A stretch of 64,000 bases of DNA, from NCBI RefSeq assembly GCF_027922425.1, contig NZ_BSFQ01000034.1, positions 18,326 to 82,325 on the forward strand, read 5' to 3'. The translations under genes and the position numbers were made by a program. A model generated the notes under the pieces. That model saw only the letters and a list, made by a program, of their open reading frames with translations, had not been told where the DNA came from and ran no database searches. This document shows, in pieces, positions 1-8,508 of this stretch (its first letter is position 1; every line of letters starts with the position of its first letter). This DNA is from Pseudonocardia halophobica (lineage in GTDB: Bacteria > Actinomycetota > Actinomycetes > Mycobacteriales > Pseudonocardiaceae).

Positions 1-825
1 GTTCGGGAACTCGACGGTCGGGAAGTCCGGGTCGGGCGCCGCCTGCGCGCCGACCACGTGGACGTCCGTGAACCCGCTGCGCGCCAACGCGTGCACGACC
101 ATGGCCCCGCCGACCCCGTGCATCGGGGTGAACGCGATCCGCAGGCCGGTGGTCGCGGTGCCGAGCCCGGCCACCCGGTCCAGGTACTCCTCGGTCGGGT
201 CGTCGACGGTCGTCGGGCCGTCGGCCGGGATCGCGACGGCGGCGGCCGCGGCGCCGATCGCGGCCTCGATCTCGGCGTCGGCGGGCGAGGTGAGCTGGGC
301 CCCGGGGGCGTCGCTCACGCCCTCGCCGAGGTAGACCTTGTAACCGTTGTCCTGCGGCGGGTTGTGCGAGGCGGTGATCTGCACCCCGGCCGCCGCGCCC
401 CGGCGCTGCACCGCGAACGCGAGCAGCGGGGTCGGCGTCGCCCCGGGCAGGACGTGCACCGCGAACCCGGCCGCGGCCAGGACCCCGGCCGCCTCGCGGG
501 CGAACGCCTCCGATCCGTGCCGCGCGTCCCGCCCGACGACGACCGTGCGACCCCGCGCGCCCCGCGCGACCAGCCAGGCGGCCAGGCCCGCGGTGGCGCG
601 CCGGACCACGGCGACGTTCATGCCCGACGGTCCCGCCCGGACCGGGCCGCGCAGCCCGGCGGTGCCGAAGCGCAGGGGACCGGACAGGGCGTCGGCGAGG
701 GCGGTGCTGCCGCCGCCGGTCATCGCGTCGACCAGGAGCTTCTGCAGGTCCGCGCGGGTGGCGGGGTCGGGGTCGTCGGCGATCCAGCGCATCGCCGCGT
801 CCCGCAGCGCGGGGTCGAGACCCAT
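1..825 (-). CDS. pmmB: phosphomannomutase/phosphoglucomutase, PmmB-like (3' end outside window)
   Basis: This is an alpha-D-phosphohexomutase that interconverts hexose 1- and 6-phosphates in the cytoplasm. The frame is open from an ATG at 825 to the window edge (275 codons), so the C-terminal part is missing. The phosphoserine loop TASHNPP lies at about residues 151-157, with Ser153 the expected phosphorylated residue. Upstream lies the FGTAGLRG motif at about 53-60, typical of the larger PGM2/PmmB subgroup. The start is 1 nt beyond the stop of the purine nucleoside phosphorylase gene, so the two are probably co-transcribed. The same pair (deoD-pmmB, Rv3307-Rv3308) occurs in M. tuberculosis as recalled. 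A role in pentose/hexose phosphate salvage is an inference from that pairing. Confidence 0.9.
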   Translation of the reverse strand, partial: MGLDPALRDAAMRWIADDPDPATRADLQKLLVDAMTGGGSTALADALSGPLRFGTAGLRGPVRAGPSGMNVAVVRRATAGLAAWLVARGARGRTVVVGRDARHGSEAFAREAAGVLAAAGFAVHVLPGATPTPLLAFAVQRRGAAAGVQITASHNPPQDNGYKVYLGEGVSDAPGAQLTSPADAEIEAAIGAAAAAVAIPADGPTTVDDPTEEYLDRVAGLGTATTGLRIAFTPMHGVGGAMVVHALARSGFTDVHVVGAQAAPDPDFPTVEFPN

Positions 826-826
826 G

Positions 827-1606
827 TCAGGCGCGCGCGACCAGCTCGCGCAGCAGCTCGCCCATCCGGGTCGCCGAGGCGCGCCCGGCCTCCAGCACCT
901 CCTCGTGGTCGAGCGGCTGGCCGGTCATCCCGGCGGCGAGGTTGGTGACCAGCGACAGCCCGAACACCTCGACGCCCTCGGCGCGGGCGGCGATCGCCTC
1001 GAGCACCGTGGACATGCCGACAAGGTCGGCACCGAGCGTGCGCAGCATGCGGATCTCGGCCGGCGTCTCGAAGTGGGGGCCGGGCAGCCCGGCGTACACA
1101 CCCTCCTCGAGCGACGGGTCGATCTCCCGCGCGAGCTTGCGCAGCCGGACCGAGTAGAGGTCGGTGAGATCGGTGAACCGCGGCCCCACCAGCGGCGACC
1201 GGGCGGTGAGGTTGAGGTGGTCGCTGATCAGGACCGGCTGCCCGACGGACATGCCCTCCCGGATCCCGCCGGCCGCGTTGGTCAGCACGACCGTGCGGCA
1301 GCCCGCGGCGGCGGCCGTCCGGACGCCGTGCACCACGGCCTCGACCGGGTGCCCCTCGTAGCCGTGCGTACGGCCGAGCAGCACCAGGACCCGGCGGTCG
1401 CCGATGGTGAGCGTGCGCACCGTGCCGCCGTGCCCCTCGACGGCGGGCGGGACGAACCCGGGCAGCCCGGCCATCGGCACGTCCGACCCGGTCCCGATCA
1501 CGTCCGCGGCGGGCCGCCACCCCGAGCCGAGGACCACCGCGACGTCGTGCGAGTCCACCCCGGTCGCGTTGGCCAGCGCCTGTGCGGCCTCCGTCGCGAT
1601 GCTCAT
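827..1606 (-). CDS. deoD: purine nucleoside phosphorylase
   Basis: A trimeric-type purine nucleoside phosphorylase of 259 aa, which cleaves inosine or guanosine with phosphate to base plus ribose 1-phosphate. The N-terminal phosphate loop GSGW is at residues 27-30. Other family motifs follow in order: GRTHGYEGH, TNAAGG, the base-binding GPHFETPAEIRM, GMSTV and TNLAAG. Length and motif order are those of a full enzyme. It is the first gene of a two-gene unit with the phosphohexomutase on the same strand, which fits processing of the pentose phosphate released. The opposite-strand frames here are arginine/alanine-rich artefacts of high GC. No operator is evident. Confidence 0.95.
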   Translation of the reverse strand: MSIATEAAQALANATGVDSHDVAVVLGSGWRPAADVIGTGSDVPMAGLPGFVPPAVEGHGGTVRTLTIGDRRVLVLLGRTHGYEGHPVEAVVHGVRTAAAAGCRTVVLTNAAGGIREGMSVGQPVLISDHLNLTARSPLVGPRFTDLTDLYSVRLRKLAREIDPSLEEGVYAGLPGPHFETPAEIRMLRTLGADLVGMSTVLEAIAARAEGVEVFGLSLVTNLAAGMTGQPLDHEEVLEAGRASATRMGELLRELVARA

Positions 1607-1625
1607 GCCCGCAGACTACGGGTGA

Positions 1626-3338
1626 TCAACCGGCGCCCGGTGTCGTGAAGGTCGCGGCGAGCGCGGTGAACAGCGCGGCGGACCGGTCGCCCGCGCGCTC
1701 GGCCGGCACGGTGAGGGACAGGGCCCACAGCCCGTCGGCCGCCGGGACGGTGCGCAGGACCGTGGTGCGCTGCTGGGCGCCCTCGGTGGTCGTGTAGCGC
1801 CGCTCGCGGACGCCGTCGGGGGCACCGGCGGCGGGCTCGGCGGGCGTCACGTCGACGGCGTCGACCCCGAGGTGCGGGGCCGTGAGGCCGGCGGTGACCT
1901 CGTCCTCCGACCCGGCCTTCCACACCGCCATCGCCTCGGACCCGTCGGCGGAGACGAAGCGGACGACGGGGTTCGTGTCGCCGTCGCGGTACTGCGCCCA
2001 GGTCGAGGGCACGGCGACGCTCCACCCGGCGGGGTCGCTGTGCACGGTCGTGGGGCTGCGGTCGGTGGTGACCGTGACCGTCGAGGACGGGGACTGCCCG
2101 GCGAGCGAGCGGACCACGCTGTAGCCGCCGGCCGCCCCGAGCAGGACGAGCAGCGCCCCGGCGACGGCCAGCGGCAGGGCCCAGCGCGTCGGCATCGAGA
2201 TCGCGGTGGTGGAGCGGGCGGCGGGTCCGGCTGTCGGGCGGACGGGCGGACGGGCCGGCGCGTGGGCACCCGTCGGGGTGGGTAGCGGGCCGGGCGAGGC
2301 GGCGAGGCCGCGCGCGGCGGGTTGCGGGTCGGCCGCCGGGAGCCGGGTCGAGCCGGCGGGGCCGTGGGTGCCGCCCCACGGTTCCGACGCCGGGACCGGG
2401 CCCGACGCGGCCACCCTCGGCTCCGGCACCGCCTCCGGGCGCGCGGCGATCGCGGAGAAGGCCGTCGGCGCGTCGGGCGAGCCGGGGTAGAGCGGGTCGT
2501 CCGGGTCGTCGAGCAGCGGGCGCAGCCGGCGGCGCACCTCGTCGAGCGGCATCCGCTGGTCGGGGTCCTTGACCATCAGCGCCGCGATGACCTCGGCGAC
2601 GGGCCCGTGCTCCCGCGGGCGGGGCACCTCGCCGTCGACCACCTCGGTGATGGTGGAGACGGGGTCGCCCTTGACGTCGTAGGGCGGGCGGCCCTCGATC
2701 GCGGCGAACAGCGTGGCGCCCAGGCCCCAGAGGTCCGCGGCGGGGGTGACCGCGCCGCCCATCGCGACCTCGGGGGCGATGTAGGCGGGGGAGCCGAGGA
2801 CGAGCCCGGCGGTGGTCATCGGCGCGTCCGAGGCGTTGCGCGCGATGCCGAAGTCGGTGAGCTTGATGCGCCCGTCGTGCGCGACGAGCACGTTCCCGGG
2901 CTTGACGTCCCGGTGCGTGATCCCGGCGCGGTGCGCGGCCCGCAGCGCCGCCGCGGTGGCGTAGCCGACGGCGGCGGCCTGGCGCTGGTTCAGCCGGCCC
3001 TGCTCGGAGATGAGCGTCGCGAGGTTGCGGGAGGGGACCATCTCGAGGACGACGAGCGGCTCGCCGGCTGCGTCGACGACGTCGAACACCGTGATCACGT
3101 TCGGGTGCGACAGGCCGCCCAGGGCGCGCGCCTCGCGGAGCATCCGCTCGCGCATCCCGAGCGCCTCGCGCTCCGGGACCCCGCGCGGGACCTTCAGCTC
3201 CTTGACGGCCACGCGGCGGCGCAGGACCTCGTCGTACCCCGACCAGACCGTGCCCATCGCCCCGCTGCCGAGCTGCGCGGAGAGGCGGTACCGGTCGCCG
3301 ACGACGCGGCCCGGCTGCTCGTCTTCCTGCGTGGACAC
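1626..3338 (-). CDS. membrane-anchored Ser/Thr protein kinase (PknX-type)
   Basis: A Hanks-type serine/threonine kinase of 570 aa starting at GTG 3338. The kinase domain spans about residues 15-280: glycine loop GSGAMGTV, VAVK lysine, catalytic HRDVKPGN, DFGIAR, and SPAYIAPE in the activation segment. A Pro/Ala-rich juxtamembrane linker follows, then one transmembrane helix at about 385-407 and an extracytoplasmic domain of about 160 aa of no recognised family (no PASTA repeats seen). This is the layout of a receptor kinase sensing an envelope signal. The frame stays open upstream to 4844, but the antisense metallohydrolase occupies that stretch and the kinase homology begins right after 3338. 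It lies between deoD and the amiA-like gene, which in M. tuberculosis are adjacent as recalled, so it looks like a lineage-specific insertion. Confidence 0.9.
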   Translation of the reverse strand: MSTQEDEQPGRVVGDRYRLSAQLGSGAMGTVWSGYDEVLRRRVAVKELKVPRGVPEREALGMRERMLREARALGGLSHPNVITVFDVVDAAGEPLVVLEMVPSRNLATLISEQGRLNQRQAAAVGYATAAALRAAHRAGITHRDVKPGNVLVAHDGRIKLTDFGIARNASDAPMTTAGLVLGSPAYIAPEVAMGGAVTPAADLWGLGATLFAAIEGRPPYDVKGDPVSTITEVVDGEVPRPREHGPVAEVIAALMVKDPDQRMPLDEVRRRLRPLLDDPDDPLYPGSPDAPTAFSAIAARPEAVPEPRVAASGPVPASEPWGGTHGPAGSTRLPAADPQPAARGLAASPGPLPTPTGAHAPARPPVRPTAGPAARSTTAISMPTRWALPLAVAGALLVLLGAAGGYSVVRSLAGQSPSSTVTVTTDRSPTTVHSDPAGWSVAVPSTWAQYRDGDTNPVVRFVSADGSEAMAVWKAGSEDEVTAGLTAPHLGVDAVDVTPAEPAAGAPDGVRERRYTTTEGAQQRTTVLRTVPAADGLWALSLTVPAERAGDRSAALFTALAATFTTPGAG

Positions 3339-3684
3339 GGGACCATTGTCGGCGACGACCCGCACACGTGTGCGGGCGGGTGCGCCTGCGGACGACCCGG
3401 ACGGGGCCGGGACCAGCACAAACGGGCACGTCACGTGACCGGGTGACGACGCTGTGCAGCCCCTTTCTTGTCGCCGAACGGCAGGGCCGCCCGTTCGTCG
3501 CAACCTGCGACAACCGCTCGTCACGGACAGGCTCGCCGTCCGCAGCAGATCGCCGACCCCTCGGCGCGGATACCCGGTGAACGCCCGGTTTCGGGTTGGT
3601 ACACCGCTGACCGGGTGAGCACCATGGACCAATGCAGGAGAGAGCGAAGAGCCCTCGAGGGGCGGGTCGAGCCGGTGATGTCCG
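3339..3684. other. divergent intergenic region, kinase / amidohydrolase
   Basis: These 346 bases separate the divergent kinase and M20 hydrolase genes and should hold both promoters. I see no convincing gene. A perfect 10-bp palindrome GTCACGTGAC sits at 3430-3439 and may be a protein-binding site, but no regulator can be assigned. The stretch is slightly less GC-rich than the flanking genes. No terminator or repeat was recognised. Confidence 0.4.
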
Positions 3685-4920
3685 GTGACCCTGCTCGAGG
3701 CGCACCCCGAGCTCGCGACCAGCGGTGACCAGGTGGTCACCGACCTCGGTGCGGGCACCGGCCCGGCCTGGCTCGACCAGTGGCTCTCGGCCCACCGGTC
3801 CGACGTCGTCGCCGTCCGCCGGTCGCTGCACTCCGTACCCGAACTCGGGCGGGACGAGCATCGTACGACCGCCCTCGTGGCCCGCCGCCTGATGGCCGCC
3901 GGGCTCGAGCCCCGCACCCTGCCCGGCGGCACCGGCCTCGTCTGCGACGTGGGCCGCGGCGACCGCTGCGTGGCGCTGCGTGCGGACCTCGACGCCCTGC
4001 CCCTCGGCGAGGAGACCGGGCTGCCGTTCGCCTCCACCGTGCCCAACGTGATGCACGCCTGCGGGCACGACGCGCACACCGCGATGGTGCTCGGTGCGGG
4101 TCTCGCGCTCGCCTCCGCGCCCTCGCTCCCCGGCCGGGTGCGGCTGGTGTTCCAGCCCGCCGAGGAGGTCCAGCCCGGCGGCGCGATCGACGTCGTCGCC
4201 GACGGCGCGATGGACGACGTCGAGCGCATCTTCGCGCTGCACTGCGACCCGCGGCTCGAGGTGGGCCGGCTCGGCACCCGGGTCGGGCCGATCACGTCGG
4301 CCTGCGACCTCGTCGAGATCCGGCTCACGTCGCCGGGTGGGCACACCGCCCGTCCGCACCTGACCGCCGACCTCGTCGAGGCGCTCGGGCTGCTGATCAC
4401 GCAGCTCCCGCTGCTGCTCACCCGCCAGGTCGACCCGCGCTCGGGCACCGTCCTGGTGTGGGGTGCGGTGCAGGCCGGCGAGGCCGCCAACGCGATCCCG
4501 CAGCACGGCGTGCTGCGCGGCACGCTGCGCACGGCCGACCACGCGACCTGGAGCGAGCTCGAGGACAAGTTCCGCGCGCTGGTCGCGGCGGTCCTCGCGC
4601 CGCTCGGCGTCGGGTACGTGATCGACCACATCCGCGGGGTGCCGCCGGTGGTCAACGAGGCCGTCAGCTCCGGCATGCTACGCGACGCCGCGATCATCAC
4701 CGGCGGGCCCGACGCCGCCGCCGACACCGAGCAGTCCAGCGGCGGCGAGGACTTCGCGTGGTACCTGGAGAAGGTGCCGGGCGCGATGGCGCGGCTGGGG
4801 GTGTGGCCGGGGGTGGGTCCGATGAAGGACATCCACCAGCCCACCTTCGACCTCGACGAACGCGCCCTCCCCTTCGGCGTCCGCGTCCTGGTGAACAGCG
4901 CCCTACAGGCCCTGGCGTAA
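3685..4920 (+). CDS. M20 family amidohydrolase (AmiA/AmiB-like)
   Basis: A zinc-dependent M20 peptidase/amidohydrolase of about 411 aa, the family that hydrolyses N-acyl amino acids or related amides in the cytosol. Visible motifs are the PELGRDEH start of the fold, RADLDALP, the metal-binding HACGHDAHT, the PAEEVQPGG glutamate pair, a PGGHTARP dimerisation-domain motif, and a C-terminal SGGEDFAWY. GTG 3685 is used as start, but the first 30 residues resemble no family member and translation could begin slightly downstream. It is divergent from the kinase gene. In M. tuberculosis the equivalent genes (amiA1/amiB1) sit next to deoD as recalled. The natural substrate is unknown. Confidence 0.88.
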   Translation: MTLLEAHPELATSGDQVVTDLGAGTGPAWLDQWLSAHRSDVVAVRRSLHSVPELGRDEHRTTALVARRLMAAGLEPRTLPGGTGLVCDVGRGDRCVALRADLDALPLGEETGLPFASTVPNVMHACGHDAHTAMVLGAGLALASAPSLPGRVRLVFQPAEEVQPGGAIDVVADGAMDDVERIFALHCDPRLEVGRLGTRVGPITSACDLVEIRLTSPGGHTARPHLTADLVEALGLLITQLPLLLTRQVDPRSGTVLVWGAVQAGEAANAIPQHGVLRGTLRTADHATWSELEDKFRALVAAVLAPLGVGYVIDHIRGVPPVVNEAVSSGMLRDAAIITGGPDAAADTEQSSGGEDFAWYLEKVPGAMARLGVWPGVGPMKDIHQPTFDLDERALPFGVRVLVNSALQALA

Positions 4921-4924
4921 TCCC

Positions 4925-4963
4925 CGCGAGTCGGGAGTTCTGGCAGCGCGAGTCGGGAGTTCT
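4925..4963 (+). repeat. tandem 22-bp-period intergenic repeat, left copy
   Basis: Two direct copies of a unit with core CGCGAGTCGGGAGTTCT start at 4925 and 4947, exactly 22 bp apart, in the 53-bp gap between the convergent hydrolase and DUF559 genes. A variant of the same unit occurs in opposite orientation at 6037-6072 on the other side of the DUF559 gene (18 of 22 bases identical by eye). It may act as a bidirectional terminator or be a REP-like element. Confidence 0.6.
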
Positions 4964-4973
4964 CGCTCGGGTG

Positions 4974-5927
4974 TCAGGGCTGCTCTCGGTGCCTGCGCGG
5001 CTGGAGGGTGCCGATCTTCCGGTTGAGGGTGAGCCCGCGCGCACGAAAGGCCGTGTCGAGCTCGCGTTCGACCCGGCTGAGGTCGCGCATGTCGGCCGCC
5101 CGGACACGGACGACGATGAAGCCGCGGCGCTCCAGCTCGGCCTGCCGCGCGGCATCCTCGTCCTCGCGCCCGAGGTGGGCCGCATGACCGTCGTACTCGA
5201 CTGCGATGCGGTACTCGGGCCAGGCATGATCGAGAAGGAACAGCACCTCGCCCCTCGCGTCGTGCACGGGCAGGTTGACCTGCGGAACCGGAAATCCCAG
5301 GTCGACGAGCCTGAACAGCATCCGGCTCTCCGCCGGCGAGAGCGTCAGCCCGGTGGCCAGGTCCAGCAGCTGCGCCGCCCTGCGTCGCCCACGGGGGTCG
5401 CTGCGGTTCGTGATCCGCTCGCCGACGCGCTGCCGGAAAGCCTCTCGTTCTGCCGGGGCGACCGCGGCCAACGCCTGGTCGAGCACTGCAAGCGCGTCCT
5501 GCGGCCGGTCGCGGCACAACAGATCGGCCAGCACCCGATCGAGAGCGAGCACGGGAAGCCCGTCGATCTCGACCGCGTCGTCGGACAGGAGGAGACCGTT
5601 GTGGGCCACGAGGCCGGGACGTGCGCGCAGCCAGTGTCCGGACGGCACGGTGAGGTGGACCGGAAGTGGGTCGACGGCGGTGCAGCCGTGCAGCCAGGTC
5701 GCCGTCCAGTCGCTGATGACGGCCGCGGGCCCGGCGAAGGAACAGGCGGCAGCGGCGACGGTGAGAGGATCGGCCGTGCGCGTTCCTGCGACGAGCACAC
5801 CGCGCCACTGCGCGTGGAGCTCGCCGGATCTCAGGGCGCCGCGCATGGCGGAATCGCCCATCTGACGTCGGACGTCCGACTTGCGGCGCGCGCCATGGGT
5901 CCCGGGTTCGGAGGTGGTCATGCTCAA
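4974..5927 (-). CDS. DUF559 domain protein with AbiEi-like N-terminal part
   Basis: A 317-aa protein typical of actinobacterial accessory regions. The C-terminal part, about residues 215-300, looks like DUF559, a Vsr/restriction-endonuclease-like fold: it has FLLDHAWPEYRIAVEYDG with acidic residues in the usual metal-binding context and ends the fold with RRGFIVVRVRAADM. The N-terminal half resembles the winged-helix/AbiEi antitoxin-like region often fused to DUF559 in this phylum (moderate confidence). No toxin gene is adjacent. The gene interrupts an order (Rv3304 next to Rv3305c) that is contiguous in M. tuberculosis as recalled, and it is bracketed by inverted copies of one repeat family, so it may have been acquired as a unit. 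Function is unknown; defence is one guess. Confidence 0.75.
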   Translation of the reverse strand: MSMTTSEPGTHGARRKSDVRRQMGDSAMRGALRSGELHAQWRGVLVAGTRTADPLTVAAAACSFAGPAAVISDWTATWLHGCTAVDPLPVHLTVPSGHWLRARPGLVAHNGLLLSDDAVEIDGLPVLALDRVLADLLCRDRPQDALAVLDQALAAVAPAEREAFRQRVGERITNRSDPRGRRRAAQLLDLATGLTLSPAESRMLFRLVDLGFPVPQVNLPVHDARGEVLFLLDHAWPEYRIAVEYDGHAAHLGREDEDAARQAELERRGFIVVRVRAADMRDLSRVERELDTAFRARGLTLNRKIGTLQPRRHREQP

Positions 5928-6036
5928 ACCGTGCCGCCGTAGCGTGCTGATCAGCAGATGAGCGTCGAGGCTGTGGACAGATCCACCCGGGTGTGGATGG
6001 TCAGGGACCTTCCGGCGAGGACGGCGATGACGACTG

Positions 6037-6072
6037 CTCGCGACTCGCGGTGTCAGATCTCGCGACTCGCGG
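6037..6072 (-). repeat. tandem 22-bp-period intergenic repeat, right copy
   Basis: Two copies of CCGCGAGTCGCGAG (minus-strand reading) at 6059-6072 and 6037-6050, again with a 22-bp period. The unit matches the one at 4925-4963 but points the opposite way, so the two pairs face each other across the DUF559 gene. It lies just past the stop of the cyclotransferase-like gene at 6085. Confidence 0.6.
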
Positions 6073-6084
6073 AACGTCTCCGGG

Positions 6085-6534
6085 TCAGACGCTCTTCTGG
6101 CTCGGGCGGTTGCGGAGTTCGGTGACGTAGTCGTCCGGGGCGCCGGCGGCTTCCGCGGCGTCGGCGATCACGCCGAGGTAGCGGGCGCTGGGGAGGCCGC
6201 CCTCGTAGGCGTTGAGCACGTAGATCCAGGCGAGCACGCTGCCCTCGAGGGTCTGCACCCGCAGCCGGAGCTTCTTGTGCAGCCCGAGCTCGCCACCCTC
6301 CCAGCGGTCGAGCTGGGCGGCGTCGTGGTCCGGGACGTCGTAGAGCACCACGAACACCTGCGAGGTCGGGTCCTCGACCACCGTGGAGAGCGCGCCCTCC
6401 CAGGCGTAGTCCTCGCCGCCGAAGGTCAGGCGCCAGCCCATCAGCCACCCGGTGCCCGCCATCGGCGAGTGCGGGGCGCGCTCCTTCATCTGGCCCGGAT
6501 CCATGTTCGACCCGTAGGCGGCGTACAGCGGCAC
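6085..6534 (-). CDS. gamma-glutamylcyclotransferase-like (AIG2/GGCT fold) protein
   Basis: A 149-aa member of the GGCT/AIG2-like superfamily. It opens with the signature AAYGSNM at about residues 4-10, with a following GWRLTFGGEDYAWEGALSTVV typical of the barrel (shown here only as a landmark). Enzymes of this fold cleave gamma-glutamyl peptides to 5-oxoproline, but the actinobacterial orthologue (Rv3304 as recalled) has no established substrate. The start is GTG 6534: TACCCT sits on the minus strand at 6541-6546, leaving 6 nt to the start, so the mRNA is probably leaderless. It is divergent from lpdA, as in mycobacteria. Confidence 0.8.
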   Translation of the reverse strand: MPLYAAYGSNMDPGQMKERAPHSPMAGTGWLMGWRLTFGGEDYAWEGALSTVVEDPTSQVFVVLYDVPDHDAAQLDRWEGGELGLHKKLRLRVQTLEGSVLAWIYVLNAYEGGLPSARYLGVIADAAEAAGAPDDYVTELRNRPSQKSV

Positions 6535-6690
6535 GGGGACAGGGTAACGGCGCCCGCCTCGTCCGGGTCCTTCGGGACCGCTCGGCGGACACGCGTACGG
6601 TATGAACGGGCGCCGGGCGGCGTCCGCACCGGTCGGATCGATCCAGGACCGGCCGTCGGATCTGCTGTCTCGCGGAGGGGCGTGCGTACG

Positions 6691-8094
6691 GTGACCCGCA
6701 TCGTGATCATGGGCGGTGGCCCCGCCGGGTACGAGGCGGCGCTGGTCGCGGCCCAGCACGGCAGCGACGTGACCGTCGTCGAGAAGGACGGCATGGGCGG
6801 CGCGTGCGTGCTGCACGACTGCGTCCCCTCCAAGACCTTCATCTCCTCCGCCGCGGTCCGCGTGGACCTGCACCGCGCCGAGGACCTGGGCGTGCTCCTC
6901 GACCGCAACACCGCCGGCGTCGACCTGCCCAAGGTCAACGGCCGGGTGAAGGGCCTGGCGCTGGCCCAGTCGGCCGACATCCGGGCCCGCGTGGAGAGCG
7001 AGGGCGTCCGGATCATCCACGGCGCCGCCTCCTTCCTCGACGAGACGAGCGGCCGCCAGCCGCACACCGTCGAGGCCCGGCACCAGGACGGGACCGTCGA
7101 GAAGCTGGCGGCCGACACCGTGCTGATCGCGACGGGCGCCACCCCGCGCGTGCTCGACTCGGCCCGGCCGGACGGCGAGCGCATCCTCACCTGGCGCCAG
7201 CTCTACGACCTGCCCGAGCTGCCGGAGCACCTGATCGTGGTCGGCTCCGGCGTCACCGGCGCCGAGTTCGTCTCCGCCTACGTGGAGCTCGGCTGCAAGG
7301 TCACGCTGATCTCCAGCCGGGACCGCGTCCTCCCTAGCGAGGACGCCGACGCCGCGGCCGTCCTCGAGGACGTCTTCGCCGAGCGCGGGGTCGACATCCT
7401 CCCGAAGGCCCGCGCCGAGTCCGTGGTGCGCGACGGCGACGGCGTGGTCGTCACCCTCGCCGACGGCCAGGTCGTCCACGGCTCGCACGCGCTGATGACC
7501 GTCGGGTCGGTCCCGAACACCCGCGACATCGGCCTGGAGAAGATCGGCATCGAGACCGACCGCGGCGGGTTCATCCCGGTCGACCGGGTCTCGCGCACGT
7601 CCGTGCCCGGCATCTACGCCGCCGGCGACTGCACCGGCCTGCTCATGCTGGCCTCGGTCGGCTCGATGCAGGGCCGCATCGCGATGTGGCACGCCCTCGG
7701 CGAGGGCGTCGCGCCGATCCGGCTGCGCACCGTCGCGTCCAACGTCTTCACCCGCCCCGAGATCGCGACCGTCGGCATCAGCCAGCGCGCGATCGACGCG
7801 GGCGAGGTCCCGGCCCGCACCGTGATGCTCCCGCTGGCCACCAACCCGCGCGCGAAGATGCGCGGGCTGCGCCGCGGGTTCGTCAAGCTGTTCTGCCGCC
7901 CGGCGACGGGCGTGGTGATCGGCGGCGTGGTCGTGGCCCCGGTGGCGAGCGAGCTGGTGCTGCCGATCGCGATGGCGGTGCAGAACGGGCTCGGCGTCGA
8001 CGACCTCGCCCACACCTTCTCCGTCTACCCCTCGCTGTCCGGCTCGATCACCGAGGCCGGCCGGCAGCTCATGCAGCACAGCGACCTGGACTAA
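6691..8094 (+). CDS. lpdA: NAD(P)H-quinone dehydrogenase, LpdA-type flavoprotein disulfide reductase
   Basis: A class I pyridine nucleotide-disulfide oxidoreductase of 467 aa. FAD binding is shown by GGGPAGYEA at the N-terminus, NAD(P) binding by VVGSGVTGAEF at about 183-193, and the second FAD motif by IYAAGDCTG. The redox loop reads GGACVLHDCVPSK, so a CxxxxC pair is present. The C-terminal region has VYPSLSGS where true dihydrolipoamide dehydrogenases carry HPTLSE, so the catalytic His-Glu dyad is missing. That matches the LpdA family, which reduces quinones rather than lipoamide. GTG 6691 was chosen because GGAGGGG at 6674-6680 lies at a workable distance, while GTG 6682 is too close to it. 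Likely membrane-associated electron transfer and redox defence. Confidence 0.9.
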   Translation: MTRIVIMGGGPAGYEAALVAAQHGSDVTVVEKDGMGGACVLHDCVPSKTFISSAAVRVDLHRAEDLGVLLDRNTAGVDLPKVNGRVKGLALAQSADIRARVESEGVRIIHGAASFLDETSGRQPHTVEARHQDGTVEKLAADTVLIATGATPRVLDSARPDGERILTWRQLYDLPELPEHLIVVGSGVTGAEFVSAYVELGCKVTLISSRDRVLPSEDADAAAVLEDVFAERGVDILPKARAESVVRDGDGVVVTLADGQVVHGSHALMTVGSVPNTRDIGLEKIGIETDRGGFIPVDRVSRTSVPGIYAAGDCTGLLMLASVGSMQGRIAMWHALGEGVAPIRLRTVASNVFTRPEIATVGISQRAIDAGEVPARTVMLPLATNPRAKMRGLRRGFVKLFCRPATGVVIGGVVVAPVASELVLPIAMAVQNGLGVDDLAHTFSVYPSLSGSITEAGRQLMQHSDLD

Positions 8095-8152
8095 GGGACG
8101 AGTCGGGGTCATCCCCGATTTCGCGGCCTGCAGCGCGGCGGACCGTGGACGC

Positions 8153-8500
8153 ATGACCACTCCCGTCCCCACCCGCGTGCCGGTCCTGCCGGTGGTCGCG
8201 GCCGGGGTCGCCGGGCAGCTCGCCGACGACCTCCTGTTCGTGTTCCTGCCCTCCTTCCCGGGCGCCGCGGCGATCCTGGCGATCGTGCTGACCGCCGGCG
8301 CCGCCCGGCTGGTCACGGCGAAGCTGCACGGCGCCGCCGTGCCGCGCGCCGGGCTCGCCGTCGGTGCGGTGTCCGCGGGCGTCGGGCTGCTGCTGAGCGG
8401 CCTCGGGCTCGTCTCGATCATCGTCGCCGGGCTGACGGTGCTCGCCGGCGTGGGCGGGGCGATCCTCGGTCGCCCGGAGGTCCGCCCGCACCGCGACTGA
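8153..8500 (+). CDS. small integral membrane protein
   Basis: A 115-aa protein with three or four hydrophobic stretches (about residues 11-28, 33-52, 66-88 and 86-104) and short polar ends. It has no recognised domain or conserved motif that I can name. It follows lpdA by 58 nt on the same strand and could share its transcript. A strong hairpin directly after the stop closes the unit. Amino-acid composition is Ala/Gly/Val-rich, as expected for membrane segments in this genome. It is probably a real gene, since reading frame, strand context and terminator agree, but its function is unknown. Confidence 0.65.
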   Translation: MTTPVPTRVPVLPVVAAGVAGQLADDLLFVFLPSFPGAAAILAIVLTAGAARLVTAKLHGAAVPRAGLAVGAVSAGVGLLLSGLGLVSIIVAGLTVLAGVGGAILGRPEVRPHRD

Positions 8501-8508
8501 CCACGACG

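Noticed and set aside
3468..3728. Short plus-strand frame before the M20 hydrolase
   Set aside because: It has no ribosome-binding site, no recognisable domain, and overlaps the hydrolase start in another frame.
1603..4629. Very long minus-strand open frames (about 1000 codons) spanning the kinase and beyond
   Set aside because: They come from high GC with few stop codons; only the part from 3338 to 1626 in one frame shows kinase motifs. The upstream extension is antisense to a clear M20 hydrolase and has no domain.
4925..6072. Insertion sequence with terminal inverted repeats
   Set aside because: The enclosed gene is DUF559-like, not a transposase, and no target-site duplication was evident; kept only as a repeat observation.
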